NCBI GenBank assembly: GCA_015501605.1
Contig: JADNRZ010000003.1
Location: 868,001-932,000 of the forward strand
Origin: Panaeolus papilionaceus
Lineage: Eukaryota > Basidiomycota > Agaricomycetes > Agaricales
Length of the DNA stretch: 64,000 nt
Direction of reading: 5' to 3'
Part shown: positions 21,801-33,743 of the stretch, piece by piece
Position numbering within the stretch: the first letter of the stretch is position 1
Layout: each line of letters starts with the position of its first letter
Made by a program: the position numbers and the translations under genes
The notes under the pieces: generated by a model
What the model saw: only the letters and a program-made list of their open reading frames with translations
Told to the model about the DNA's origin: nothing
The model's database searches: none

Positions 21801-22189
21801 GGCACCACAGAACGTTTCAATCAAGAAATCGAAGTATACCTTTCTATCTACTGCATTACGAATCCTGAATCATGGCCTGATGCACTCCCCACTCTCAAAT
21901 TCACTCACAACAACCGACAACACTCCGACTGTGCCCATTCTCCCTTCGAACTTATGATGGGAACAAGCCCCACACAGATCCCATTGGCCTTTGAACACAT
22001 GGTCTACCCTTCTGTGGATAAGAAGCTCACCTCCCTTCTAAAGATCCGACAAGAAGCCATTGCTGCTCACACATTTGCCAGAAATAGAATGATCAACTTC
22101 AGCAAGAACCTGTTCACGCCGTTCAAACTTGGAGATCTTGTATGGCTTGACTCCCGAAACCTGAAACTTGGACATAACAAGAAGATTGC
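18873..22189 (+). pseudogene. Pol of gypsy element A (PR-RT-RNase H-IN), five stops
   Basis: One frame encodes protease (ALLDSGAAGIFID near 19010), RT with YMDD at about 20203 (IIIYMDDILIY), RNase H (FQIEADTSQYAYGAVLTQ, with HSDHKNLMYW and ADALSRR-type end) and integrase (AGHPG then CSTCQQ, Asp in SMDLITDLP, Asp in ITSDRNPRF, Glu in GTTERFNQE). In-frame stops are TGA at 20439, 20523, 20586 and 20793 and TAG at 21372. The four TGAs fall where CGA (Arg) is expected, and the TAG replaces the second Trp of YWWPGM. No frameshift was found. The frame overlaps the gag stop, so -1 frameshifting or reinitiation would have produced Pol. The C-terminal end is lost at the MITE. Confidence 0.9.
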
Positions 22190-22197
22190 AGTACTTT

Positions 22198-23209
22198 CAG
22201 TACTTTGCACTGGCCCAGATGTTCCGATCAACAGTCGATCAACTGTCTGACATTCGGTTGACAGTCGATCGACTTTCAATTGACTTTTGCAAAAAGTGTT
22301 TTTGTGTGAAAAACAGCTGTTTGGGGTAGATTGTGTACTGTGAGAAGATGTGACAATCTCATGTCACACATTGCATTATTCTATTTTATCATGTGTGAAA
22401 CCCTTATGATCTTTTTTATGATGTTTGTGACAATGTTTGTGATAGTCTACATGTATTGTCACATGTCACATAAATATGAAACTGTATAACATAGCTGTGA
22501 CACCAGGATTACAAGTGAATTGTTTGTATGTATGTAGATGTGACCAACTCTACTTTGTCACATGTCACATGTCACATAGTCTTTCGTGACAGATGGCATT
22601 GAGTAGTCACAGTAAATTAGCAGGCTATCTCAGCTTAGATCTATTTTTGATTGTGACATGTGACATATAATATGTCACAGATCTAGCTGACTCAGCATGT
22701 AATATAGTAGTATAGATAAAATGTGTGTCTACATGTATACCTGTAGACATGACCTAACATGATTGTCACATGTCACATAGTCTTATGTAACAGATAGTAT
22801 CTAGTCTTTATTGGCTTAGATCAGATTTTTAAAAACTGTGACATATATACATGTCACAGATTGAGCTAAATTAGGAAATACCCACAACAGGGTTTCTTGA
22901 AAACCTAAGTTGACTGACAGTCGATCGACAATGTCAGTCAATGTTCGATCGACTGACCGACAGTCGGTTGAACATCCAATGTAAAAAGTCGATGGTCGGT
23001 CCAATTTTGGCAGGGAAACTGGCAGTGGACCAACAGTCGATCGGAAGTCGGTTGGAAGTCGGTTGACAGTCGATCCCATCAGTGTGACAATCTACCCTGA
23101 AAGTCACATTTATGTAAAATTACCAGACCGACACTTGACCAACTGTCGGTCAACAGTCAGACAGTCGATCGGAAGTCGATTGGAACACCTGGGCAACAGC
23201 AAAGTCCTC
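22198..23209. mobile_element. MITE family copy 2 (1012 bp), inverted relative to copy 1
   Basis: It starts CAGTACTTTGCACTGG and ends GCAAAGTCCTC. Over their first 50 bases the two ends are imperfect inverted repeats (CAGTACTTTGC…TGTCTGAC against GAGGACTTTGC…TGTCTGAC). Subterminal GTCGATCGAC-type motifs are CpG-rich here. The interior has several TGTGACATGTGACA palindromes. The flanking 8-mers (AGTACTTT and GATCCTGT) do not match, unlike copy 1. The left flank is element A integrase and the right flank is element B RT, so the copy marks a chimeric junction. Confidence 0.85.
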
Positions 23210-25480
23210 GATCCTGTCAAGATTGCTGGAGTTGCTCAATGGCCCACCCCCACCAATAGGAAAGAAGTCCAATCTTTCCTGGGTTTTGCCAACTTCTATC
23301 GACGGTTCATCAAGGACTTCTCTCACCATGCACGTCCCCTCTTCGACCTTACCAAGAGCTCCACTGAGTTTTCCTGGTCTCCTGCTGCTGCTACTGCCTT
23401 CCAGTCCATCAAGAATGCTGTCACCTCTTCCCCTGTCCTTGCTGCTCCCAATGATGATCTCCCTTTCCAGCTTGAAGCTGACTCTTCAGACTTTGCCACT
23501 GGTGCTGTACTCTCTCAACAGTCTCCAGAAGATGGAAAGTGGCATCCCATTGCTTTCTTCTCCAAGTCACTCTCTCCTGTCGAAAGGAACTATGAGATTC
23601 ATGACAAGGAAATGCTTGCAATCATTCGAGCCTTGCAGGAATGGAGACACTTCCTTGAGGGTGCCCGCCACAAGTTTGAGATCTGGACTGACCACAAGAA
23701 CTTGGAGTACTTCATGTCGTCTCAGAACCTCAACCACAGGCAAGCTCGCTGGTCTCTCACTCTGGCGCGCTTTGACTTTGTCATGCAGCACAAGGCAGGA
23801 GCTACTATGGGAAAAGCAGATGCCCTCTCATGTTGGTCTGACCATGGTTCTAGTGAATGTGACAACCAGAACATCACCCTCCTCACTCCAGGGATGTTTG
23901 CAGTTCGTGCACTAGAAGGTCTGGAATTTGTTGGACAGGAACACTCTCTGGTTCGTGAGATCTGTTGACATTCCAAGGAGGCTTCTGATCTTGAGGACAC
24001 TGTGGCCAAAGCAGTCAAGGCGCTCAGAAAGACTGGATCTCAGTCTCTTCACTCCTCAGAGTGGGATGAAGCTGATGGTCTTATCTACTTCTGTGGAAAG
24101 CTCTACGTTCCACCAGGTGGTGATCTTCGTTGTCACATTGTGGCTCTCTGTCATGACTCCACTCTTGCTGGACACCCTGGATGTTGGAAGACCTTGGAGC
24201 TTGTGTCTAGGAACTACTGGTGGCCACACATGTCTAAGTTCATTGGACTCTACACCAGCACCTGTGACATGTGTCTTAGGACCAAGACCATCAGGCAGCA
24301 ACCCCTTGGAGAGCTTGAGCCCCTTGCTGTTCCTGACCGCTGTTGGGACCATATCAGTATGGACTTCATTGTTGAGCTTCCTGAGTCCAATGGTTATGAT
24401 GCCATCATGGTTGTTGTTGACTCCCTTTCCAAACGCGCCCACTTCACTGCTACCACTACCACTGTCTCTGCCCTAGGCACTGCCTGCATGTATCATGACC
24501 ATATCTGGAAACTCCATGGCCTTCCATCCAAGGTAGTCTCTGATCGCAGTCCACAGTTTATTGCAGAGTTCACCACAGAACTCTACAGGCTGCTTGGGAT
24601 TGAGCCAGCTTGTAGCACTGCCTATCACCCTCAAACTGATGGGCAGACTGAGCGTGTCAACCAGGAGTTGGAACAATACCTCAGGCTCTACATCTCTGAG
24701 CGACAGGACAACTGGTACGACATCCTTTCCATGGCTGAGTTTGCCTACAACAACCATGTCCACTCCTCCACCCAGCAGACTCCCTTCCTTCTAGACTCTG
24801 GTCAACATCCTCACATGGGCTTTGAACCTCTTCCTCCCTCCCAGATGGAAACTGTGAATGAGTTCACTGACAGGATGAAGACTGCTCTTGAGGAAGCTCG
24901 TGCTGCCTTAGCAGCTGCTAAGGAGGACATGGCTAGGTACTACAACCGGCGTCGCACCAAGGCTCCTGAGATCAAGCCTGGAGATCATGTCTACCTTGAT
25001 GCTTCAGACATCCAAACCACTTGGCCATCCAAGAAGCTCTCCCACAAGGGAGTTGGTCCTTACCCAGTCATCTCTAGTGTTGGAAAGAATGCCTATTGTC
25101 TTCAACTTCCTAAATCCCTCTCCCGCATCCATCCAGTCTTCCATGTTGTCAGACTCACTCCTGCTCCTTTTGATCCTATCTCTGGTCGAAGAGCCAAGCT
25201 ACCCCCACCTCCTGTGCTTGTTGACAATGTCAAAGAGTTTGTTGTGGAGAAGATTTTGAACAGCAAGTTCATCAGAGGCAAACTTCAATACCTGATCAAA
25301 TGGGAAGGATACGATGCTGGTTGGAATTCTTGGGAACCAGCTGATGATGTCCATGCTCCTGACCTCATTAGGGACTTCTATGCAGAGAATCCTAAGGCTC
25401 CAAAGGTTATCAGGACCACTTATGCTCACACTCCTTACAAACAGGCTGGACTTCATGCTTTGAGGGTGAAGCAATCCTAG
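23210..25480 (+). pseudogene. Gypsy element B pol, 3' half, with chromodomain
   Basis: Coding begins abruptly inside the RT thumb (DPVKIAGVAQWPTPTN, then SFLGFANFYRRFI). It continues through RNase H (LEADSSDFATGAVLSQ, TDHKNLEYF), the integrase zinc region (AGHPG, then CDMCLRTK), the integrase core (SMDFIVELP, VVSDRSPQF, TERVNQELE) and a GPY-type end. It finishes with a chromodomain (EFVVEKILNSKF…YLIKWEGYDAGWNSWEP). Chromodomains steer chromovirus integration to modified histones. One TGA at 23966-23968 replaces an expected Arg codon before HSKEAS, and ADALSC has lost the usual ADALSR Arg. Gag, protease and RT palm are missing. It is a different family from element A. Confidence 0.9.
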
Positions 25481-25490
25481 AGGGGGGGTA

Positions 25491-25887
25491 ATTCTCCTGC
25501 TACCTCCTATTCCTTTCCTTATTATTGTCTCTCTGTCTCTCCTTTCTCTATCTTCTTTGCTCTATCTCATTATCTGGACATATCATGGACTCATAGATAT
25601 TATATTACAGTCTCCTTTAGTTGCCATTCATTCATTATTTAGTTGTTGCCACTGTTACATAGTCATTCCTTTGTGTTTCCCTTTGTTTATTCCCAAAGGC
25701 ATTGTTTGGCATCAAGGCTGATGCCAATGCCAGCTCATCACTTAAATAGCTGTTTCACCTGGGTTTGATCCTTTACCTCTTTCTCTTTGGATCTCCCCCA
25801 GGTGAGCCTACTTCCTGTATTTATGTAGAGCTGATATATATCTTTGGATCTCCCCCAGGACTTGTGTGTGTCTGAGGTGCCCTTACA
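25491..25887 (+). repeat. Putative 3' LTR of element B
   Basis: A purine tract AGAGGGGGGG just after the pol stop is a typical polypurine tract. The following sequence, pyrimidine-rich and then containing TATATATC, ends around CCCTTACA. There is no second copy to compare in this window, so both LTR ends are estimates. Confidence 0.45.
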
Positions 25888-25984
25888 GTGGTTGGCTTTG
25901 TGAGTTCTGACTTTTCAGCTTTTAAAAGTTGTCTAGAAAAATATGAATATATGTCCTAAATATTAGCAAGAAATTTATAAACAC

Positions 25985-26806
25985 AACGCACTGCTGGTCC
26001 TCAATCTCCAGACCTGTCAAGAGAAAACTTGACATTGAGATTTTATGGGGTGCAACCTCACCTGAACGAGCTGCAATTTCATCTTCGGTCGCAAGCTGTA
26101 AGCAAACATCCTGAAGGGTTAAGGCTATGGCCAAATTAGGTCCAAAAATGACGCGATGCTGGTGGGAGAAAATCACTCACTTGAATCCTTTTCTTTGTAA
26201 GGGTTGGGCTTGGTACGATCTTGCTCCCAAGCGAAGGTCATTTCTTCCCATTGTGCCACTGCCTCCTCATTGAACATGGCAGAGAATTTCTCGAAGTTCT
26301 CTGTATGAAGCTGGCTCAATGTCACAGCTTCCTTTAGTTTTCGAGAAAAGCAAAAACCTAAAAAACATTTATTTGAGTGATTAGTATAAAGTCAATACCA
26401 CAACAATGCACGAAAGCCGATAATCTTGCACATGTTAAAGTAGTTCCAATGATTGTTGATGACCTCGTGGCAGCCAGCTTCCAACATTTCGTGAACACTA
26501 ACCCCCAATCCATTTGTTGTCCACCATGTTTGCTCAATCTTGTCTCCACATGACCTCCCGACTTTAGGCAGGTAACTGACATTAAATTGTTCCTGGCAGC
26601 TTTTCCCATGACTGTTTATATGCCAAGAGGGGACAGCGACTTGAACATCAACGTGATCAGGGATATGGAGTTGCGTCGGTAACTCCTGCATCCTGGTTTG
26701 AAGACAGTGTGACCACTGGCATGCAATGTCATATGTGATTATGACCCGATTCAGCTTAATCCCTGAGAGTGAGGAGAACAGGATATAGTCCATATTGCAG
26801 TAACTG
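25985..26806 (-). pseudogene. KDZ-type transposase fragment
   Basis: Reading leftward from 26806 the minus strand gives YCNMDYILFSSLSG, then ITYDIACQW, then VPSWHINSH and Cys-rich SCQEQFNVSYLP, then CGDKIEQTWWTTN and a LEAGCHEVINNHWNY-type stretch. These are hallmarks of the Kyakuja-Dileera-Zisupton transposases common in mushrooms. A further exon-like piece (about 26340-26175) has LSQLHTENFEKFSAMF and AQWEEMTFAWEQD. Frames are interrupted by introns or frameshifts. The N-terminal half and the element ends are missing; the 5' side is cut by the LINE fragment at about 26807. Confidence 0.8.
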
Positions 26807-28378
26807 TTTGGGGAGAGGGAGGTTTTTAACTTCATGAATGTCTATTCTGACAGTGCTGGAAGCGCTATGTGCTTCCTGCACAACCATATTGAAGATCTCC
26901 CCCCACTTGTGTATATGGGAGGGGACTTCAACTGTCGCTCACACATCTGGGATCCAGATGTAGATGGGCACAATTCACAAGCTGTCATGATAATGGAGAT
27001 CACGGCCAAAACGGAGCTGTGCTGGTTGGAACCGGTTAATCTGGGACCGACACATGTGCCCTTTCAGGAGGACCTCTCACTGACAGTGATTGATCTTGTC
27101 TTTCTCAGAGTGGAACACTCGCTGTCCCACACACCGAAGTGTGACAGATCCTGGCAAGGTGTCAATGATCACATCCCCTTGGGATGCTCTCTCCCTTGCT
27201 CGGAGGAGCTGCAGTCAATCAAGCCTAATTCAGACACAGAGAAGGCCTTTCTATCTGCGCTCCATGTGGGGCTTCAAGGCCTCGTTGGATGCAACTTTTC
27301 ATGTACTCCTGAGGGGGTGGAGGACATGGCTTTGGCTATTGCCCTTTGCTTCCAAGAAGCATGGGACTCCCATGCCACAGAGAAGAAAATCACCAAACGC
27401 TCCAAGGCATGGTGGAATGATGATTGCATGACTGCCCTTGCCGCCTTCCGGTCCAACTGGGAGAAGGATGAGTGGCAGGCCCTCCGCTCCGCTGTCCGCA
27501 GTGCAAAGAGGGAGTTTTTTGATGCTGAAATCGAAAAGATTGCAGAAACCAACAAGCACCCATGGGACCTGATGAACTGGGTACAGAAGCACAAATTGCC
27601 TCCTTCGGAGGCAATTCAGTATCGCAGGCAACTGTGCCATACTGTTGATTCGCTGTGGGAGGGACTCCACAGCACTTATAACTCTGCTACTGACAGGCCC
27701 TATGAGCTGTCAGTTTTGGAGGAGCTTCCCTCTCCTGCAGGAGAGGGAATGGGAGCCATTCTCCAGCCTAGAGCTGTGCAACACCCTAGTTGTGTGCTCT
27801 GGGCTCTCTGCGCCCGGCCCCGACCACATCATGTGGCGGTACCTCAAGAGAGTGATCAACGCTGATGGCATCAAGTCACTCTTTGTCCAGCTAGCCAATA
27901 CCTGCCTAATGGCAGGCTATTGGCCCAGTCACTTCAAGGACTCTACCTCGGTTATTATTCCAAAACCGGGGAAGCTGTCTTACTCTACACCTAAGTCGTT
28001 CAGACACATTGTGCTCTTGAACACGCTTGGTAAACTTATCGAGAAGCTCATCTCGACCTGCATTCAGTTTGAGGGTATCAAACTGGATATATTTCATCTG
28101 TGTCAACTGGGAGGCGTTAAACAGTGCTCAACAGAGGATGCGGGCCTCATCCTTACGCACATGGTCTGGTTGGGCTGGGCAAAGGGGTTGGTTACCAGTG
28201 TGGTGGCATTTGACATCGCACAATTCTTTCCATCACTAAATCACACAGTTTTGATGGCTATACTGGAGAAGCAGGGTTTCCCTGCCAAAGTCCGGAGGTT
28301 TTTTGCCTCGTACCTTGTTGGTCGTTCTACACGCTATGCGTGGAACACCTTCGTCTCTGACCTGATGCCCGCAGACTG
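26807..28378 (+). mobile_element. LINE fragment D1 (endonuclease plus partial RT)
   Basis: Two plus-strand frames match LINE copy D2a closely. The first (to about 27770) has the AP endonuclease core (YMGGDFNCRSHIWDP, VIDLVFL, NDHIPLG). The second (27645-28378) has the RT fingers and palm start (IIPKPGKLSYSTPKSFR, GGVKQCSTED, AFDIAQFFPSLNH). A frameshift lies between them. The fragment begins inside the endonuclease and stops before the RT catalytic FVDD motif, where D2a begins. It is non-functional. Confidence 0.88.
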
Positions 28379-28483
28379 CTCACACATCCTGTGCCATTCA
28401 TGCTTCTTGATCCTGAACCACCACCTTCCTATTTGGGCTTACACTCAACAACTCGAATCTACAACTGCTAAACATCGAGCTCA

Positions 28484-30564
28484 ATGTCAAAGGAGGGGAC
28501 GCCTTGCACGTCCAGTTCATTAGGAGGGCAGACGCCTAAAAGCCCTGTCTTCCGCCCACAAATCACATTGTTGGCGCTATTGCAGCCAGCAGCAGGGGAG
28601 GGCACTGGGCCCTCTTCAGATCTAGGGGGGTATTCCGCCCCCAGGGTTCGTTCATTGTCCCCTACACCAACAGCATGCTCCCCTCCTCCCAAGGGTACAG
28701 CAAGAGAGCGTTACACCACCCCCATCCCTGGGGGAAATCAATCGGAATGTTGCAGCGAGGGAGGAGGGAGCTGGACAACCGTCGCCAGGAAGAGCAGGAG
28801 ATCTGCTGCTTCCCAACAATCTTACTTGAGGCATTTGTCAGTTCCCTTCGAAGCGGCTGGTACAAAGGAGGAGGCCAGTGGGGACTTGAAGGCTGCTATT
28901 CGCAGTGTGAGGGAGATACAGCACTGGATGGAGAATGGTGCCAACCCGTCCGTGTTCTCTAACCAAGAGGACACAAGTCTCGCCCACGAGCTTCTCAAGC
29001 TCGTCGAGCGAGTGTCCAGGTCTACCTGGGCAGCTGTTCAACCCACTGGCCATGACAACGTGCTGGTGGACTCCCTCTTCACCGTCCTCAATGACTCGTA
29101 TGATGTTATTGAGGGGGACATCACAATCAGGCAGCCCCTCGTTGAGGGCTCGCTCCTGCCATCCAGCCCACCTCCCCCAATGGAGATGGACGAGGAATAT
29201 GATGCTGAGGTGCAGCAGGCCATCACTGCTGACCTCAATACGACCCCACAGGTCCAGGGCACTGCACACGGACCACCCATGGGAGACCTGGCCTCCAATA
29301 CCTGAAAGTCGTCGACGTTCGGGAAGTGGAAGGCTGCAGGACCCATCCCGACTTCCTCCGAGCCTGTTGTACCTGAAGACATGGTTATGACAGGAATGCC
29401 CCCTAAGAAACCGAAAGTTCCTGTAGCTGGGACCTTTCAGAGGCCTTCTGGGCCTCCCCCCCCAGTGAACCGCCAGACGAGACCTAAGCCGTCTTTCACT
29501 GCAGTCACCAAACACTCAACTGTCCCTGGTTACAGAGTGCCTCAACCAGGCATGTCTAGTGCTCATGTACAATTCCCGCCCCAAGCCTACCCCACCCAGG
29601 TAGCCAGGCCATCCACAGGCAGAGGCAAATCCAAGAACACCTCTACCCCGTCCTATGTTGTTAAGGGCCCATCTTGTCGACAGGTCCTCATCACCTTCAC
29701 AGCGTGATCTCTACCTCTGGTAGACATTGAGCGCCTTTATCAAGAGGTGAATGTGGTTCTGGCTTGCACTGGCGCTGTCATTCGCGCTCTCTCATGCGGC
29801 CCCGTGTTCAACAGGTACACCATCGAGACTATCACATTGCATCGGAGAGGGACATTGCCCTCATCTGGTCTGTTGCAAAGAAGTTCTTCCCAGAGACGCA
29901 AGGTCCGCTCTCCCCGCAGGTCACCCTGCCTGCCTCAACGTCGTATCTCAAGATGGTCGATGTTCCAGTGTTTTCCTCCCTGACAACTGGTGTCAGGATT
30001 ACCAAAGAGGATGTGAAGCGTGTGATCTCTGCATTGCCCCTCATGTCCTCCTTCGCACTGCGCACTAAACCACGCATCATTCGCAACTCCAAGATGACTG
30101 CTACCACGACCATCTATTTCGATCTATGGGATACCCAACAGGGTGCCCGAGCGAAGACGCTCATCGGGAGGTCCATAATGGTATGTGGACACTCCTGCTC
30201 TATCCAGGCGGCTTTGGCCAACTGTGGTGTCCCCTGTTGCCCTAAGTGCTTCAGGTGGGGCCACAACATTAAGCACTGTCAGGCTCGAGGCCAGACGTGC
30301 CCTGTTTGCGGTGGGCCCCACACTAGGGACCAACACTGATTGCTCGTGGGATGTTGCTGAGGCAACCCCAACTCCAACCCACCTGTCCCCCCGACTCCAT
30401 CAGGGGAGGCGTGCCCTCATCGGTTCCCCTGCGTCAACTGCAAGGGAGACCATGCGGCGGATGCCTGCAACTGCCTGTTCTGGCGTAACCGGTTTGACGA
30501 GAACTGGTATGTTAGGGCGTATGCTAAGGTGAGTAGCCAACATGGCACTGCACCCAAAATCTGA
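28484..30564 (+). pseudogene. ORF1 of LINE D2a (zinc-knuckle nucleic-acid-binding protein)
   Basis: It starts ATG at 28484 (MSKEGTPCTSSS). The N-terminal half is Ser/Pro-rich with a helical segment (LAHELLKLVERVSRS). The C-terminal half has a folded-looking region and three Cys motifs: CPKCFRWGHNIKHC, CPVCGGPHTRDQH, and CVNCKGDHAADAC near the end. Such ORF1 proteins coat LINE RNA. Breaks: TGA at 29303, 29705, 30337 and 30358, all where CGA (Arg) would fit, and one frameshift around 29820-29850. The final piece ends at 30562-30564, 17 nt before the ORF2 ATG. Confidence 0.82.
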
Positions 30565-30581
30565 CACAATTGTTCTTAGAA

Positions 30582-33500
30582 ATGAGTCAAACCAAATCTA
30601 AGGACATTAGTGTATACTCTCAGAATGTTTGTAAAAATTATGAACATGTGAATTTGCTACTAGACCGTATGCAGAGTGTATACAATCTTTTATTCATCCA
30701 AGAGCCCCTGTGGCGTGTGATTCGCACAGCACCATCCACCTCCAACAAGGAGGGCGACAATGTGGAAGGACCTCTGGTCCATCCCAACTGGTTGCTCTTC
30801 GCTGACACGAAGAGTGCCGACAGTCAACCCCCCCAAGTGATAATGTATGTGGCTCACAGGCTTGTATGGTATCGCCCTGCACTCTGTCCAGACATTGTTA
30901 AACACCGAGACATCCAACTACTCTTGCTCTTTGGGGAGTGGGAAGTTTTTAACTTCCTCAACATTTATTCTGACAGTGGGGGAAGCGCTACGCACTTCCT
31001 CCATGATCATGTTGATGATCTCCCCCCCCTTGTGTATATGGGGGGAGACTTCAACTGTCGCTCTCACGTCTGGGATCCAGATGTTGAAGGGCATAACTCC
31101 CGCGCTGTCCAGATCCAGGAAATCGCAGCTGAGACGGGGCTGCTGTGGGCTGAGCTGGTCAACCTGGGCCCCACCCACATCCCCTTTCAGGCGGATCTTT
31201 CACCTACAGTGATCGATCTAGTCTTTCTCAAGGCAGAGTTCTCTCTGTCCCATGCACCAAAGCGCGACAGATCCTGGCAGGGTGTCAGCAATCACATCCC
31301 CCTGGGATGCACTCTTCCTTGCTCGGAGGAGCCTTTGGCTCCTCCAAGCAAGTCAATCAAGCCTAATTCGGACACGGAAAAGGCTTTCCTATCTGCGCTT
31401 CGCGCAGGGCTACAGGGCCTTGTCGGACACAAGTTTGCACTTACTCCTGAGGGAGGGGAAGGCATGGCTTCGGCTATCACTCTCTGCTTCCAAGAGGCAT
31501 GGGATCACCATGCCACAGAGAAAAAAGTTGTCAAGTGATCAAAAGCTTGGTGGAACGATGAATGCGCGACTGCCCTCTCTGCCTTCCAGGCCAACCAGGG
31601 GAAGGAGGAGTGGTGGGCCCTGCGGAGAGCTACTTGTAGCGCGAAGCAGGTCTTTTTCGATGCCAAAATTGAGAAAATCGCAGAAACCAACAAGCACCCC
31701 TGGGACTTCATGAATTGGGTGCAGAAGTGCAAGTTACTGCTGTCAGAGGCCATCCAGTATTGTGGGCAACCATGTCATACTGTTGACTCGCTGTGGGAAG
31801 GACTCCACGGCACTTACAATTCAGCCACGGATTGAGAGTATGATCTTTTGGTCCTGGATGAGCTTCCCTCTCTGCAGGAGAGGGAATGGGAGGCTTTCTC
31901 CAGACAGGAGTTGCGCGAAGCCCTAGTAGCGTGCTCCGGTCTCTCTGCACCCAGTCCCGACCACATTACATGGTGGTACCTGAAGAGGGTCATCGACGCC
32001 TTTGGCGTCGAGACCCTCTTCGTACAGCTGGCCAATGCCTGCCTTATGGCAGGCTATTGGCCTAGCCACTTCAAGGACTCTACCTTGGTGATCATTCCGA
32101 AGCTGGGGAAGCCGTCCTACTCTACTCCAAAGGCGTTCAGGCCGATTGTGCTTCTGAACACCCTTGGAAAACTCATCGAGAAACTCATCTCGACCCGCAT
32201 CCAGTTTGAGGGTATCAAATTGGACATATTCCATCCGTGTCAGCTGGGAGGCGTGAAACAGCGCTCAACAGAGGACATGGGCCTCATCCTCACCCACATG
32301 GTCCAAGCGGGCTGGGCGAAGGGTTTGGTAACCAGCGTGGTGGCATTTGACATCGCGCAGTTTTTCCCATCACTGAACCATGATGTTCTGATGGCTATAC
32401 TGGCCAAGCAGGGCTTCCCTGCCAAGGTCTGGAGGTTTTTCACCTCATATTTTGTAGGATGCTCCACGTGATATAGCTGGAACACCTTCACCTTGGAACC
32501 AATACCTGCTGATGTGGGCGTGGGACAGGGCTCTGCCCTGTCCCCGGTTCTATCTGCTCTTTATATCGCTCCAATTATGAAGATCTTCGAGGCGCACGCC
32601 TGCTAGGGCATGCTGTCTTGCTACTTGCTGTTGTTCGTCAACGACAGTATGCTCATTTGTCAGGCCAAGAAACTGGCCGACAATATTGCCGCCCTTTGGG
32701 CAGCATACTCTATCATCTTCACCTTGTTCACTGCCCTGGCACTTGTGCTGGAGCATGACAAGTCTGAGTTATTCCACTTCTCATGTAGGTGGGATGGTGC
32801 CAACCCCCCAATTGATTTGGGGTATGCTGTTAAAGCCCAAACCTGTCTGGAGGTACCTGGGCTTGTACTTCGATTGCAGGCTCACCTTCAGGGAGTATGT
32901 ACACTACTACACCACAAAAGCACTCACTACAGTCAAAGCCATGAGGATGCTTGGTAACTCGCTCCAGGGACTCTCCCCAGTCCAACGTTGTCTCCTGTAC
33001 CACACGTGCGTCCTTCCGATTGCCACGTACGGGCATAGGCTTTGGTTCTTCAGAGGCTCCCATAATAAGGAGCTCCTGAAAATGTTTAACAGGATGCAGT
33101 GTAAGGCTGCTCTATGGATTACAGGTGCGTTTAAGACCACTCCTGTAGGTGGTGCGGAGGCCCTAGCGGGCCTCCTTCCAATCCCTCTACTCCTTCGTTG
33201 TCTGACTGATCGCTCCACCTGGCGCATCAGGACGCTCGTGTCCAGTCACCCCCTTCGGGGGTTCCTTTGCCTGCATGTCCGAGTCCAAGAGGGCGAAGAC
33301 CTCTGGGGCGGTTATGGAGATCATCTCGAGACTCCCCCAACTGACTAAACCCATTGAGCTACTGCCCGATGAGTCCAGGCCTGGCAACTGACTCACTGAA
33401 TGTTTCCCCCATCAGGTAGACGTCAATGAGACTCTCCCACCCCCACCCACTCCCCTGCCTGATGGCGGGCAGTGGCCGTTGAGGGCAGATCAGCTGGTCC

Positions 33501-33743
33501 AGCTTATGGCTGAGGCCGCTGATACACCAGGTTCATTCGTGGCTGCAGGCAATGTGTCGGTGCCACAATATGGCCACTTCCAGGCTGGAGTAAGTGCACT
33601 TGTGTATGCTGTGGACCCTGTAGAAGGACTTGAGCCATCGGTCGATGACCCATGGCAGACCTGCCATCTGGCGGGACACTCTACTTCCGTTGACGCAGAA
33701 CTTGCTGCTATACGGCTCACCTTGTGCAAGGCTATCACTTTCC
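30582..33743 (+). pseudogene. ORF2 of LINE D2a (endonuclease-RT-RNase H start), stops and frameshifts
   Basis: It begins ATG at 30582. The endonuclease motifs are FIQEP, YMGGDFNCRSHVWDP, VIDLVFLK and NHIPLG. RT motifs are IIPKLGKPSYSTPKAFRPI, AFDIAQFFPSLNH and GQGSALSPVLSALY. The catalytic motif reads FVND where FVDD is expected (codon at 32640). The end of the interval has RNase H start motifs (VSALVYAVDP, SVDAELAAIRL). In-frame stops are TGA at 31536, 31833 and 32469 and TAG at 32604, with frameshifts further on (about 32820 and 33350). The protein would be inactive even without the stops. Confidence 0.85.

Larger units (their letters stand above)
16640..22197 (+). mobile_element. Gypsy element A: 5' LTR, gag, pol, 3' end lost
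   Basis: The order is LTR, self-priming site, gag with one CCHC knuckle, protease, reverse transcriptase, RNase H and integrase, as in Ty3/gypsy elements. Pol runs in one frame from about 18873 to 22189 with five in-frame stops and no frameshift. The element ends abruptly at the MITE copy that starts at 22198; the C-terminal part of integrase and the 3' LTR are absent. Pol starts in the -1 frame relative to gag, overlapping the gag stop. Confidence 0.92.

Noticed and set aside
23722..24763. Minus ORFs over element B
   Set aside because: They are antisense to RNase H and integrase coding sequence and have no splice structure, unlike the antisense genes of element C.
28500..29515. Long minus ORFs over LINE ORF1 (for example 28838-29515)
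   Set aside because: They are shadows; the plus strand has the zinc knuckles and the sister-copy match.
18873..32606. TGA read as arginine (alternative code or editing)
   Set aside because: Host genes (DEF1, TSR4, F-box, transcription factor) end normally at stops and need no recoding. TGA occurs only at decaying CpG arginine codons in transposons.
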